NCBI RefSeq assembly: GCF_004217045.1
Contig: NZ_SGXM01000001.1
Location: forward strand, 2,170,001 to 2,234,000
Reading direction: 5' to 3'
DNA: 64,000 nt
Source: Cupriavidus agavae
GTDB lineage: Bacteria; Pseudomonadota; Gammaproteobacteria; Burkholderiales; Burkholderiaceae
Made by a program: the position numbers and the translations under genes. Each line of letters opens with the position of its first letter. Position 1 is the stretch's first letter. The notes beneath the pieces were generated by a model. That model searched no databases. It was not told the origin of the DNA and worked only from the letters and a program-made list of their open reading frames with translations. Of this stretch, positions 17,004 through 26,057 are shown piece after piece.

Positions 17004-18784
17004 GCGCCGCGCAGCCGCTCGCGGCGCGTTTCCTCGTGCAGCACGTCGCCGCTCGGCGCCAGCAGGTCGCGCAACGACACCATGCCCACCAGCCGCATCG
17101 ACGCCAGGCTGTCGACCACGGGCAGGCGCGCCACGCTCAAGGCCGCCATCTGGCCGGCGGCGGCACGGCCAGTCTGGTCTGGCAACAGGGCCGCCGCAGC
17201 GGCGCCGCCCTGCCCGGCCAGCAGGTCACCGCATCGTAGCTTCTCCAGATCGCCGGCCTCGGCCGCCAGCGCCGCGCTGCGGTGCAGCACGCCAAGCACG
17301 CGGCCGTCGGCCACCACGGGATAGGCGCGGTGCGCGGCATGATCGCCGAAGTAGCGCGGCAGCGCCTCGGCCAGCGGCAGCGCGGCGTCGATGGCTACCA
17401 CGTCGCGCGTCATCAGGTCGGCCACGTGGGCGCGTTCGAGCGGGTCCACGCCGTACTCGCGATAGATATGCAGGCCGCGCCGCGCGATCTTCTCGGTCAT
17501 GATGCCGCGCTTCATCGTCAGCACCGAGAAGCCGTAGGCCACCGCCGTGGTCAGCAGCAGCGGCAGCAGCGCCTCGCCGTCGTGGGTCAGGCCGAACGCG
17601 AACACGATGGCCGTCAGCGGGGCGCCGAGCACGCTGCCCAGCACGCCGGCCATGCAGACCAGCGCCCACAGCGCGGGCGAGCCACCCGGCAGCACCGGCG
17701 CCAGCACCACGCCCAGCCCTGCGCCCAGCATCAGTAGCGGCGCCAGTACCCCGCCCGACGTGCCCGAGCCCAGCGCGGCAATCCAGATCACGGCCTTGAC
17801 CGTCAGCAGCGCCACGGCCACGCCAAGGGCCAGCCGGTTGTTGAGCAGATCGCCGATCACGTCGTACCCCACGCCCAGCGCGCGGGGCTCCAGATAGCCG
17901 CCGATGCCGACGATCAGGCCGCCGATGGCCGGCCACCACATCCAGTGCACGCGCAGCTGGCTGAAGGCGTCCTCGGTGCGGTACAGCGCCAGGGTCAGTG
18001 CCGCGCCCAGCATGCCGCACAGCAGCCCGGCCAGCACGCAGGAGCCCAGCGCCACGGTGCCGGCCGGCGCGGTCTGCAGCGGGAACAGCGGCCCGGCCTC
18101 GAACACGAACGGACGCAGGAAGCCGGCCACGGCACAGGCCAGCGCCACCGGCAGCAGGCTGCGCGGGCGCAGTTCGAACAGCAGCAACTCGATGGCCAGC
18201 AGCACCGCGGCCACCGGCGTGCCGAAGATCGCGGTCATGCCGGCGCAGGCGCCCGCCACCAGCAGCGTCTTGCGCTCGGCGGCGGTCAGGTGAAGGTATT
18301 GCGCCAGCAGCGAGGCGATCGAGCCGCCCGTCATGATGATCGGCCCTTCGGCACCGAACGGCCCACCGCTGCCAATCACGATGCCCGACGACAGCGGCTT
18401 GAGCACCGCCACTTTCGGCGACATCCGGCTCTTGCCAAACAGCACGGCCTCGATGGCCTCGGGGATGCCGTGGCCGCGGATCTTGTCGCTGCCGTAGCGG
18501 GCCATCAGCCCGACGACCAGCCCGCCAAGCGCCGGCACCAGCACGACCCAGGCGCCCAGCGTATGGTGGGCGGGCGAGCGCTCGGCGAACGACAGCGTCT
18601 GGAAGAAGAACAGGTTGGTGAAGAAGCGGATCAGGTTGACCAGCACGAACGCGGCGCCGGTGCTGATGGCGCCGATCAGCAGCGCAACGCCGGCCAGCAT
18701 CGGCAAACGGCCGTTTGAGGCGTAATCGCGCTTCTGGGCGGCGTGCAAGGCATGCGGAACGGATGACACGGGCAATTTGGACAT
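16991..18784 (-). CDS. ClC-family anion channel/exchanger with C-terminal CBS pair
   Basis: A 597-aa inner-membrane protein. The ClC core (about 30-430) has GHGIPE, GSGGPFGAEGPI with the gating glutamate, FELRPRS with the internal proton glutamate, and GTSGGVLAP. A pair of CBS domains (about 450-585) follows. Both proton-path glutamates being present suggests an H+/anion exchanger. The usual chloride-coordinating Ser of GSGIP is His here, and the Phe of the GxFxP motif is Leu, so anion preference may differ. It is divergent from the HPP-CBS gene across a large palindrome. Upstream open sequence lacks ClC features, and the start was taken at MSKLPVSS. Confidence 0.92.
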   Translation of the reverse strand: MSKLPVSSVPHALHAAQKRDYASNGRLPMLAGVALLIGAISTGAAFVLVNLIRFFTNLFFFQTLSFAERSPAHHTLGAWVVLVPALGGLVVGLMARYGSDKIRGHGIPEAIEAVLFGKSRMSPKVAVLKPLSSGIVIGSGGPFGAEGPIIMTGGSIASLLAQYLHLTAAERKTLLVAGACAGMTAIFGTPVAAVLLAIELLLFELRPRSLLPVALACAVAGFLRPFVFEAGPLFPLQTAPAGTVALGSCVLAGLLCGMLGAALTLALYRTEDAFSQLRVHWMWWPAIGGLIVGIGGYLEPRALGVGYDVIGDLLNNRLALGVAVALLTVKAVIWIAALGSGTSGGVLAPLLMLGAGLGVVLAPVLPGGSPALWALVCMAGVLGSVLGAPLTAIVFAFGLTHDGEALLPLLLTTAVAYGFSVLTMKRGIMTEKIARRGLHIYREYGVDPLERAHVADLMTRDVVAIDAALPLAEALPRYFGDHAAHRAYPVVADGRVLGVLHRSAALAAEAGDLEKLRCGDLLAGQGGAAAAALLPDQTGRAAAGQMAALSVARLPVVDSLASMRLVGMVSLRDLLAPSGDVLHEETRRERLRGAQSL

Positions 18785-18831
18785 GGGGCGAGCAAGCCTT
18801 GAGCGGCTGGGAGATAATGCGGGGGCGTACA

Positions 18832-18870
18832 GCCGGCGCAATATATCATGCTGTGATATATTGCGCCGGC
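18832..18870. promoter_or_regulatory. Perfect 17-bp-arm palindrome between ClC and HPP genes
   Basis: Arms GCCGGCGCAATATATCA and its exact complement flank a 5-base centre. It begins 48 bp from the ClC start and ends 106 bp from the HPP start, in the divergent promoter gap. There is no T-tract, and no gene on either strand needs a terminator here. The AT-rich core within GC-rich ends suits a shared operator. Confidence 0.8.
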
Positions 18871-18976
18871 ACCGCCAAGGCCCAATGCGGCCACAGAAGT
18901 CACGAATCGGCCCCCCGATTTGCTTCCGATTCGCCCCCGACAACCTGCCCCCGGCCGCCCCCAGCCCCCGACTTCG

Positions 18977-20134
18977 ATGCCCACCGCATTCGACCCTACG
19001 CAATCCATTGCCGCCGCGCGTGACTGGCTGCGCACTTTTGTCCCGATGCCGATCGCCGCCAACCGGTTCGAGCGGCTCAAGAGCTGCCTTGGCGCGCTGA
19101 TCGGCCTGGCGCTCACGGAGTGGATCTGCCGCCAGTTCCTGCAAGGCTTCAACCCATGGTTCATCGCGCCGATGGGCGCCTCGGCCGTGCTGCTGTTCGG
19201 CGTGCCGGCCAGCCCGCTGGCCCAGCCATGGTCGATCATCGGCGGCAATCTGGTGGCCGCCACGGTCGGCGTGGCCTGCGCGCGCTGGATTCCGGACCCC
19301 GGGCTGGCCGCCGGCGTGGCCGTGGCGGGCGCCATCGCGCTGATGTTCCAGTTGCGTTGCGTGCACCCGCCCAGCGGCGCGGTGGCCGTGACGGCGGTGT
19401 TCGGCGGACCGGCCGTCACCGCGCTGGGATTCGGCTTCGTGGTGATGCCGGTGGCCATCAACTCGATGCTGCTGCTGCTGACCGCGCTGGCCTTCAACAA
19501 CCTGGCGCGGCGCCGCTATCCGCACCGCCCGCCCGAACCTGCCGCCCAGCACCACACCAAGGATGCACCGCCGAGCAAGCGGGTGGGCTTCACGCGATCC
19601 GACCTTGACGCCGTGCTGGCGGCGCGCGGCGAATTTCTCGACATCGAGGAAGACGACCTGGAAGCCATCCTGGTGGCGGCCGAGCTGCGCGCGTATTCGC
19701 GGCGCTTTGGTGATGTGCGCTGCGGCGACATCATGTCGCGCGACGTGGTGGCCGTGCGCCCCGGCCAGCTGGCCGCCGACGCCGCCGCGCTGCTCACGCG
19801 CCACCATATCAAGGCGCTGCCCGTGATCAATCGGCAGCGTCGGCTGCTCGGCATCCTGACCCAGAGCGATTTCTTCCACGCCCACCGGGTGAATTCCCGG
19901 CGCGTGAACGGGGCGGTGCGCGACCTGATGACGCGCACCGTGGTGACGGCGCGAGCCGACCAGCCGATCGTCGAACTGGCCCAGGCGTTCTCCGATGGCG
20001 GCCTGCACCACGTGCCCGTGCTCGACACCGACCGGCGCGTGGTGGGCATCCTCACGCAGTCCGACCTGGTCGCCGCGCTGCTGCGCAACACTGCCACGCC
20101 AACGTCACAGGAGGCGCCAGCCGCGGCCACCTGA
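18977..20134 (+). CDS. HPP-family membrane protein with two CBS domains
   Basis: A 385-aa protein. Residues about 30-180 form the HPP domain with four or five membrane helices and the signature HPPSGAVAV; related HPP proteins of cyanobacteria and chloroplasts move nitrite. After a linker there is a tandem CBS pair (about 245-375: DIMSRDVVAVRP, ALPVINRQRRLLGILTQSD, DLMTRTVVTAR, HHVPVLDTDRRVVGILTQSD) that may sense adenine nucleotides. Its partner across the divergent palindrome is also an anion transporter with a C-terminal CBS pair. Substrate is inferred only. Confidence 0.88.
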   Translation: MPTAFDPTQSIAAARDWLRTFVPMPIAANRFERLKSCLGALIGLALTEWICRQFLQGFNPWFIAPMGASAVLLFGVPASPLAQPWSIIGGNLVAATVGVACARWIPDPGLAAGVAVAGAIALMFQLRCVHPPSGAVAVTAVFGGPAVTALGFGFVVMPVAINSMLLLLTALAFNNLARRRYPHRPPEPAAQHHTKDAPPSKRVGFTRSDLDAVLAARGEFLDIEEDDLEAILVAAELRAYSRRFGDVRCGDIMSRDVVAVRPGQLAADAAALLTRHHIKALPVINRQRRLLGILTQSDFFHAHRVNSRRVNGAVRDLMTRTVVTARADQPIVELAQAFSDGGLHHVPVLDTDRRVVGILTQSDLVAALLRNTATPTSQEAPAAAT

Positions 20135-20222
20135 ACGGGGGCCGGGGAAAACCCGGAGAATCCATCGAATTCCGCTATGCTTACGGCGTTTTCCCCACCT
20201 GGACGCCTGGCGGCGCGCAACG

Positions 20223-21326
20223 ATGAGTTCCGGACAACTGATTGAGAAGCTTGCCGCGGTCTTCGCGCTGATTGCGCTGATCGGCGGCTCGCTGCTGGTG
20301 CTGGCGCCATTTGCCACGGCCCTGGTCTGGGGCGCGATCCTGGCCTACAGCTCGTGGCACCCCTACACCGTGCTGTCGCGCTGGCTCGGCAACCGGCGCG
20401 GGCTGGCGGCGCTGGTCTGCGTGCTGCTGGCGGCCGTGATCGTGCTCGGCCCGTTCGTCTACGCCGGGGCCAGCTTCTCGGCCCACCTCGACGAGCTGAC
20501 CGCCCTCTTCAACCGCTACACCGAGAACGGCTTCCCGCAACTGCCCGAGTGGCTCAGCGGCCTGCCCTACGTGGGCCCGCAGCTGCAGTCGGCCTACGAC
20601 CAGGTCATCCACGCCGATTCCGAGATGGTGGCCAACCTGCGCAAGCTGATCGCCCCGGTGGGGCACCTGCTGCTGGGCGCGGGGCTGTCGATCGGCGGCG
20701 GCCTCGGGCAACTGGCGCTGTCGATCGTGCTGGCGTTCTTCTTCTACACGGGCGGCGAACTGGCCGTCGACTGGCTGCGCGGCGGCATGCGGCGCGTCAG
20801 CGGCGAGCGCGCCGACCACCTGCTGGCGCTGGCCGGCAACACCGTCAAGGGCGTGGTCTACGGCGTGCTGGGCACGGCGTTCATCCAGGCGGTGCTGGCC
20901 GGCGTAGGCTTCTGGATCGCCGGCGTGCCCGGCGCGGCCATCCTCGGCTTTGTCACATTCTTCCTGTCGGTGGTACCGATGGGCCCGCCGCTGGTCTGGA
21001 TTCCGGCCGCGCTGTGGCTTTATCACGGCGGCGAGACGGGCTGGGCCATCTTCATGGTGGTGTGGGGTGCCGTGGTGGTCGGCATGGCCGACAACGTGAT
21101 CAAGCCGCTGCTGATCAGCAAGGGCACCGGCCTGCCGCTGATCTGGATCATGATGGGGGTGCTGGGCGGCGCGCTGGCCTTCGGCTTCCTGGGGGTGTTC
21201 CTCGGCCCGACCGTGCTGGCGGTTGCCTACGCGCTGCTGCGCGACTGGACCATCGGCACGCAGGAACGGGCGCCGGTGACGGCGGTCACGCCCGCGCCGC
21301 CGACCCAACTGACACCCGACGCATGA
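20223..21326 (+). CDS. AI-2E/PerM family transporter
   Basis: A 367-aa inner-membrane protein of the AI-2 exporter (PerM) superfamily. It has about eight helices and a long periplasmic loop after the third (AHLDELTALFNRYTENGFPQLPEWL). Family segments are VVYGVLGTAFIQAVLAGVGFWIAGVPGA and DNVIKPLLISKGTGLPLIWIMMGVLGG. The stop overlaps the next start in ATGA, so it is translationally coupled to the pqi genes. The transported substrate is unknown; family members include Na+/H+ antiporters and autoinducer exporters. Confidence 0.9.
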   Translation: MSSGQLIEKLAAVFALIALIGGSLLVLAPFATALVWGAILAYSSWHPYTVLSRWLGNRRGLAALVCVLLAAVIVLGPFVYAGASFSAHLDELTALFNRYTENGFPQLPEWLSGLPYVGPQLQSAYDQVIHADSEMVANLRKLIAPVGHLLLGAGLSIGGGLGQLALSIVLAFFFYTGGELAVDWLRGGMRRVSGERADHLLALAGNTVKGVVYGVLGTAFIQAVLAGVGFWIAGVPGAAILGFVTFFLSVVPMGPPLVWIPAALWLYHGGETGWAIFMVVWGAVVVGMADNVIKPLLISKGTGLPLIWIMMGVLGGALAFGFLGVFLGPTVLAVAYALLRDWTIGTQERAPVTAVTPAPPTQLTPDA

Positions 21327-22006
21327 CGCAGCCGCAACCGGACGCCCCGCCCGGCGCAGCGCAGGATTTCCACCGCCTGGTGGCCTGCGAGTACTGCGAC
21401 GCGCTCTACGAGCGCACCGCGCTGGCGCCGGGCGAGCGCGCCATCTGCCTGCGCTGCGGCGGCGCGCTGTACCGCGAAAGCTCGCGCGCCTACCGGCGGC
21501 TGCTGCCGCTGGTGGTCACGGCGCTGATCCTGTTCCTGATCTCCAACCTGTATCCGATCGTCGAGATGGACCTCAAGGGCGTGCGCACCGAGACCACGCT
21601 CTGGGGCGCCGTGCAGGCGCTGCATGCCGACCACATGACGCTGGTGGCGCTGCTGGTGTTCGGCACCACCATCCTGTTTCCGCTCTCGGAAATGCTGATG
21701 ATGTGCTATCTGCTGATCCCGATGACGCAGCACCGCATGCCCTACGGCTTCGACCGCATCGTGCGCGGCATCCGCCAGACGCGGCCGTGGGGCATGATCG
21801 AGGTCTTCATGATCGGCGTGCTGGTGACCGTGGTGAAGCTCTCGACCATGGCCCAGGTGATTCCCGGCGTGGCGCTGTGGTCGTTCGGGGCGCTCGTGGT
21901 GGTGCTGGCCGCGATGCTGTCGTTCGATCCGCGCGAACTGTGGCACTACCTGGAGCCGGCCGGGGCTGACGAGGCCCCCGCGCGCCGGCCCGGAGACGCC
22001 GCGTGA
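21323..22006 (+). CDS. pqiA: PqiA-domain membrane protein 1
   Basis: A 227-aa protein with an N-terminal zinc-ribbon-like pair of CxxC motifs (CEYC and CLRC) and four transmembrane helices of the PqiA fold, ending in LSFDPRELW. E. coli PqiA is about 417 aa with two such halves; here the halves are separate genes. PqiA is the inner-membrane component of an MCE lipid-transport bridge. The gene overlaps the AI-2E gene by 4 bp and the next PqiA gene by 4 bp. Confidence 0.9.
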   Translation: MTQPQPDAPPGAAQDFHRLVACEYCDALYERTALAPGERAICLRCGGALYRESSRAYRRLLPLVVTALILFLISNLYPIVEMDLKGVRTETTLWGAVQALHADHMTLVALLVFGTTILFPLSEMLMMCYLLIPMTQHRMPYGFDRIVRGIRQTRPWGMIEVFMIGVLVTVVKLSTMAQVIPGVALWSFGALVVVLAAMLSFDPRELWHYLEPAGADEAPARRPGDAA

Positions 22007-22776
22007 CCGCCCCGCTACGCCCTTCGCGCACCGCCCGGGCCCGCGAGCGCCTGGCCCGCTCGCGCCGCGCCGCCGCCGAGGTGGTGGCGGAACTGACCGA
22101 CGACGACGAACGCACACCGCTGGCCGAGGTGCCCACGGCGGCCTCGCGCGGGCTGGTGTCGTGCCACGCCTGCGACCTGCTCAGCCCCGTGGCGCTCGAC
22201 GGCGAGCCCTGCCCGCGCTGCGGCGCCACGCTGCACCGGCGCAAGCCTGCCAGCCTGGCGCGCGCCTGGGCCTTCCTGCTGTCGGCCTATATCCTGTACA
22301 TTCCGGCCAACCTGCTGCCGGTGATGGTGACCGAGTCGATCCTCGGCACGCAGCGCGACACGATCATGTCCGGGATCATCTACCTGTGGCTGTCCGGTTC
22401 GCACCTGCTGGCCGGCGTGGTGCTGATCGCCAGCATCATGGTGCCGCTGCTCAAGATGATGATTCTGACGCTGCTGCTGGTGTCGGTGCATTTCAGGTCC
22501 ACCTGGCGCATCCGCCAGCAAACCCGGCTCTACGGCCTGGTGGAAATCATCGGCCGCTGGTCGATGCTCGACATCTTCGTGGTGGCGCTGCTGGCCTCGC
22601 TGGTGCGGGCCGGGGCGCTGGCCACGATCATTCCCGGCGCGGGCGCGCTGGCCTTCGGTGCCGTTGTCGTGCTGACGATGCTGGCATCGCTGTCCTTCGA
22701 CCCGCGCCTGCTCTGGGACGCCCTCGACGCGAAGGCCCCACCGAAATTGCCGGAACCCGACAATGCCCGATCCTGA
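22003..22776 (+). CDS. pqiA: PqiA-domain membrane protein 2
   Basis: A 257-aa second PqiA half. It has a charged N-terminal extension, CxxC pairs (CHAC and CPRC), four membrane helices including ILYIPANLLPVMV and LKMMILTLLLVSVHF, and the terminal LSFDPRLLW. It starts with GTG overlapping the previous stop (GTGA) and overlaps pqiB by 14 bp. The PANLLPV motif matches the second half of canonical PqiA. Confidence 0.9.
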   Translation: MTAPLRPSRTARARERLARSRRAAAEVVAELTDDDERTPLAEVPTAASRGLVSCHACDLLSPVALDGEPCPRCGATLHRRKPASLARAWAFLLSAYILYIPANLLPVMVTESILGTQRDTIMSGIIYLWLSGSHLLAGVVLIASIMVPLLKMMILTLLLVSVHFRSTWRIRQQTRLYGLVEIIGRWSMLDIFVVALLASLVRAGALATIIPGAGALAFGAVVVLTMLASLSFDPRLLWDALDAKAPPKLPEPDNARS

Positions 22777-24397
22777 CAACCTCCCTCCGAATCCCGGCGT
22801 GCCGCAGCCGGCGCGCAGGCGCCGCGCCCGCTGGCTGCCGTCGCTGGTCTGGCTGATCCCGATCGTGGCGGCCGTGGTCGGCGTTTCGCTGCTGGTCAAC
22901 ACGCTGGCCTCGCGCGGCCCCGACATCACCGTCACGTTCCGTACCGCCGAGGGGCTGACGCCGGGCAAGACCGCCGTGCGCTACAAGGACGTCGATATCG
23001 GCCTGGTGAAGTCCGTGCGGCTGGCGCTGGACCGCTCGCACGTGGTGGCCAATATCGAACTGACCAAGGACGCCGAGAGCTTCGCGGTCAAGGACACGCG
23101 CTTCTGGGTGGTGCGGCCGCGCTTCGCCATCAGTGGCGTGTCGGGGCTGGAGACGCTGCTGTCGGGCGCCTATATCGGCGTGGACGCCGGCAAGTCAGTG
23201 GAAAGCACGCGCAGCTTCACCGGGCTGGAGGTGCCGCCCGTGGTCACGACCGATGCCTCGGGACGCCAGTTCGTGCTGCGCGCGCAGGAACTGGGCTCGC
23301 TCGACATCGGCTCGCCGGTCTACTACCGGCGCGTGCAGGTGGGCCAGGTGGTGGCGTACCAGCTCGAACCGAACGGGCGCGACATCACGCTGCGGGTCTT
23401 CGTCAACAAGCCCTACGACAAGCTCGTCACGGCCGATACGCGCTTCTGGCACGCCAGCGGCGTCGACCTGAAGCTCGACGCGGGCGGGCTCAAGCTGTCC
23501 ACGCAGTCGCTGGTCACGGTGCTGCTGGGCGGCGTGGCCTTCCAGGCGCCGGAAAACACCACAGCCACCGATGCGGCCGCCGAGAACACCCAGTTCCTGC
23601 TGGCCGGCGACCAGGGCGAGGCCATGAAGGAGCCCGAGGAACTGGCGCCGACGCTGGCCGTGCTGAACTTCGACCAGTCGGTGCGCGGGCTGGCCCCGGG
23701 CGCCCCGGTGGACTTCCGCGGCGTGATCGTCGGGCAGGTACGCTCGATCGGCATCGAGTACCAGCGCGAGCGCAAGGCGTTCCGCATGCCGGTGGTGGTG
23801 GAGCTGTACCCGTCCCGGATGGGGTTCCGCGAGCGCGACGTGGCCGACCAGGCGCGCCAGCGCACCATCGTCCAGGGGCTGATCCAGCGCGGCATGCGCG
23901 CGCAGCTGCGCACGGGCAACCTGCTGACGGGCCAGCTCTACGTGGCGCTCGACTTCTTCCCGAAGGCGCCGCCGCCCCGCGACCTGAATCTGGACGCGCC
24001 GCTGCCGGAGTTCCCGACCACGCCGGGCACGTTCGACGAACTGCAGGCCAAGCTGGGCGACATCGTCAACAAGATCGACAAGGTGCCGTTCGACCAGATC
24101 GGCCAGGAGGCGCGCACGGCCATGGTATCGATGAACCGGATGCTGGACAGCGCCGACAAGCTCGTGGCGCAGCTGAACGGCGACGTGGCCCCGCAGGTGC
24201 TGGCCGCGCTGCAGGACGCGCGCCGCACGCTGACCGCCGCCAACGGCACGCTGGCTTCCGACGCGCCGCTGCAGCAGGACACGCGGCGCATGCTGCAGGA
24301 ACTGACGCGCACGGCCACCTCGCTGCGCGCGCTGACCGACTATCTCGAACGCCATCCCGAGGCGCTGCTGCGCGGCAAGACGGAGGACCGGAAATGA
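22763..24397 (+). CDS. pqiB: PqiB MCE-domain lipid-transport protein
   Basis: A 544-aa protein with one N-terminal transmembrane helix (about 23-45) and three MCE domains in the periplasm, seen as repeats of the pattern GLTPGKTAVRYKDVDIGLVKSV, ELGSLDIGSPVYYRRVQVGQVV and GLAPGAPVDFRGVIVGQV. A helical C-terminal region follows. In E. coli, PqiB forms a hexameric tube that spans toward the outer membrane and is anchored there by PqiC. It is translationally coupled to its neighbours on both sides. Confidence 0.93.
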   Translation: MPDPDNLPPNPGVPQPARRRRARWLPSLVWLIPIVAAVVGVSLLVNTLASRGPDITVTFRTAEGLTPGKTAVRYKDVDIGLVKSVRLALDRSHVVANIELTKDAESFAVKDTRFWVVRPRFAISGVSGLETLLSGAYIGVDAGKSVESTRSFTGLEVPPVVTTDASGRQFVLRAQELGSLDIGSPVYYRRVQVGQVVAYQLEPNGRDITLRVFVNKPYDKLVTADTRFWHASGVDLKLDAGGLKLSTQSLVTVLLGGVAFQAPENTTATDAAAENTQFLLAGDQGEAMKEPEELAPTLAVLNFDQSVRGLAPGAPVDFRGVIVGQVRSIGIEYQRERKAFRMPVVVELYPSRMGFRERDVADQARQRTIVQGLIQRGMRAQLRTGNLLTGQLYVALDFFPKAPPPRDLNLDAPLPEFPTTPGTFDELQAKLGDIVNKIDKVPFDQIGQEARTAMVSMNRMLDSADKLVAQLNGDVAPQVLAALQDARRTLTAANGTLASDAPLQQDTRRMLQELTRTATSLRALTDYLERHPEALLRGKTEDRK

Positions 24398-25050
24398 TCG
24401 CCAGAAACACCCCGGAGCGTGCCGCGGCACGCCCGCTCGCCGCGGCCGCGCTGGCCGCCCTGACGGTGGCCGTGCTGCAGGGCTGCGCCTCGCCCGAGCC
24501 GCGCTACTACACGCTGGCCACTGGCGCCATTGGCGCCACCGGCGCGGCCCGCCCGGCATCCGCCACCGCGCAGCCGCTCTGGATCGAGGTGGCGCCGGTG
24601 CGCGTGCCCGAGCGGCTCAACCGCGCGCAACTGGTGGTCAGCGACGGCAATCCCGGCGGCGTGCGGCTGCTCGACCAGTCGCGCTGGCTGTCCCCGCTGC
24701 CCGACGAGATGCGCGACGCGCTGTCGCAGCAGCTTCAGACCAATCTGGGCGCGGTTGACATCTACCAGCAAGGGTTGTCCGAAGTCGGCACGCTGTTCCG
24801 CATCACTACCGAGGTGGTGCGGCTCGATGCGGAGCCGGGCCAGCGCGCCGCCGCCAGCGTTGCCTGGACCGTGCGCCGCCTGCCGGACGGCAACCTCGTC
24901 AGCGGCCGTACCGAGGCCGAAGTGCCCGCACCGGGCCAGGTCGATGGCGTGGTGGCGGCCTACCGGCAGATCGTGGCCGCCACCGCCGCCGAGATCGCCG
25001 CGGGCGTGCAGTCGCTGCGCCAGCAACCGAACACCGCCACGGCACGCTGA
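24394..25050 (+). CDS. pqiC: PqiC-type outer-membrane lipoprotein
   Basis: A 218-aa lipoprotein of the ABC-type transport auxiliary (PqiC/DUF330) family. The signal peptide ends in the lipobox LQGC. RYYTLA follows the anchor, and PLWIEVAPVRVPERLNRAQLV is the family core. It would anchor the PqiB tube to the outer membrane. It overlaps pqiB by 4 bp and ends the operon. Confidence 0.88.
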   Translation: MIARNTPERAAARPLAAAALAALTVAVLQGCASPEPRYYTLATGAIGATGAARPASATAQPLWIEVAPVRVPERLNRAQLVVSDGNPGGVRLLDQSRWLSPLPDEMRDALSQQLQTNLGAVDIYQQGLSEVGTLFRITTEVVRLDAEPGQRAAASVAWTVRRLPDGNLVSGRTEAEVPAPGQVDGVVAAYRQIVAATAAEIAAGVQSLRQQPNTATAR

Positions 25051-25392
25051 CCCTGGCCGGACGCGCCCCGTGCGCGTCCCTTCCCGCTGCCGGCCGCTCG
25101 CGCCGGCCAGGACTTGCGCTCCCCTTCTCCACCCCCTGTACTCGCCGAAGGCCCTTCAAGCGTCATGGCCGTCGTGCGTGCCGCGACATGACCTAGATCA
25201 GATTTTCCTCACGCGCGTTCAGATTTCTCCGAAGCTGCTTGATCGATATTTCGTAGCATTCCTATATCCGGTCAGCTTCTGAGGTCTTAGCCTTCGTCCG
25301 CCACGTTGCAAAAGTGAGCGGACAGGATGAGATGCCGTCCCGCCGCCACCGCAGCCCGTGACGACATTTCATTCACTCTCGAAGGCCAGAAA
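25051..25392 (+). promoter_or_regulatory. Intergenic region: pqiC 3' hairpin and fimbrial locus 2 promoter
   Basis: The first part carries a long-loop hairpin (arms at 25052-25065 and 25099-25111, 13 pairs with one bulged base) right after the pqiC stop, without a T-tract. The right half is less GC-rich. TTGATC at 25239 and TATATC at 25263 are 18 bases apart and make a plausible weak sigma-70 promoter for the fimbrial operon, about 120 bp before its ATG. No gene was found here. Confidence 0.4.
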
Positions 25393-25971
25393 ATGAAACA
25401 TCTCAAGGCAACGCTCTGCGCGGCAGCAGCGACCCTCGCCACCATGGCGCCCCAGGCATTCGCCGCCGACGGCACCATCACCTTCACCGGCGCAGTCAGC
25501 GGCCAGACCTGCACGGTGAATGGCTCTACCAGCGGCTCCGACTTCACCGTGGCATTGCCCGCGGTCCGCGCCGCGTCGCTCGACGCCGATGGCGATACCG
25601 CCGGCCGCACGCCGTTCACCATCGCGCTGACGAGCTGCAACCCCACCACCGGCACCGTCGCCGTGCATTTCGAGACCGGCGCCAATACCGATGTCGTCAC
25701 CGGACGCTTGCGCAATACGGTTGTCACCACGGCAGCCACGGAAACTGCCGCTGCTGTAACCGGCGCCGGCAACGTCCAGGTGGGCCTGCTGAACGCCGAC
25801 CAGTCGGCGATCGTGCTCGGCGCGGCATTCGGTGCGCAGAACAGCCAGACCGTGGCACTGGCCTCGGGCGCGGCCAACCTGCAGTACTACGCCCAGTACG
25901 TGGCCACGGGCGCCGCCGCCACCGCCGGCACGCTGAGCACCTCGACGACCTACACGATCGTGTACCCGTAA
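25393..25971 (+). CDS. Fimbrial major subunit, locus 2 (type 1 pilin family)
   Basis: A 192-aa secreted pilin with signal peptide ending APQAFA, mature start ADGTITFTGAVSG, a cysteine pair (GQTCTV and LTSCNP), and the C-terminal strand LSTSTTYTIVYP. It parallels the locus 1 subunit in length, spacing of cysteines and the YAQYVATG segment. It is the first gene of a complete subunit-chaperone-usher-tip operon. The start at MKHLKATL gives a normal basic n-region; an upstream frame extension is rejected for lack of a signal peptide. Confidence 0.92.
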   Translation: MKHLKATLCAAAATLATMAPQAFAADGTITFTGAVSGQTCTVNGSTSGSDFTVALPAVRAASLDADGDTAGRTPFTIALTSCNPTTGTVAVHFETGANTDVVTGRLRNTVVTTAATETAAAVTGAGNVQVGLLNADQSAIVLGAAFGAQNSQTVALASGAANLQYYAQYVATGAAATAGTLSTSTTYTIVYP

Positions 25972-26057
25972 GGGTTTCACCTTCACGCGGCATGCCGACG
26001 CATGCCGCGCTTTCGTCCTGCTCCGCAGGAACCGAACGCATTCCCGAGATAGCCGTC

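Noticed and set aside
18832..18870. Terminator between the ClC and HPP genes
   Set aside because: Both genes point away from the palindrome, so nothing is transcribed into it, and there is no T-tract.
18785..20011. N-terminal extension of the ClC frame to give a 1006-aa protein
   Set aside because: The extra 409 residues are low-complexity shadow sequence of the HPP-CBS gene; the ClC family start is at MSKLPVSS.
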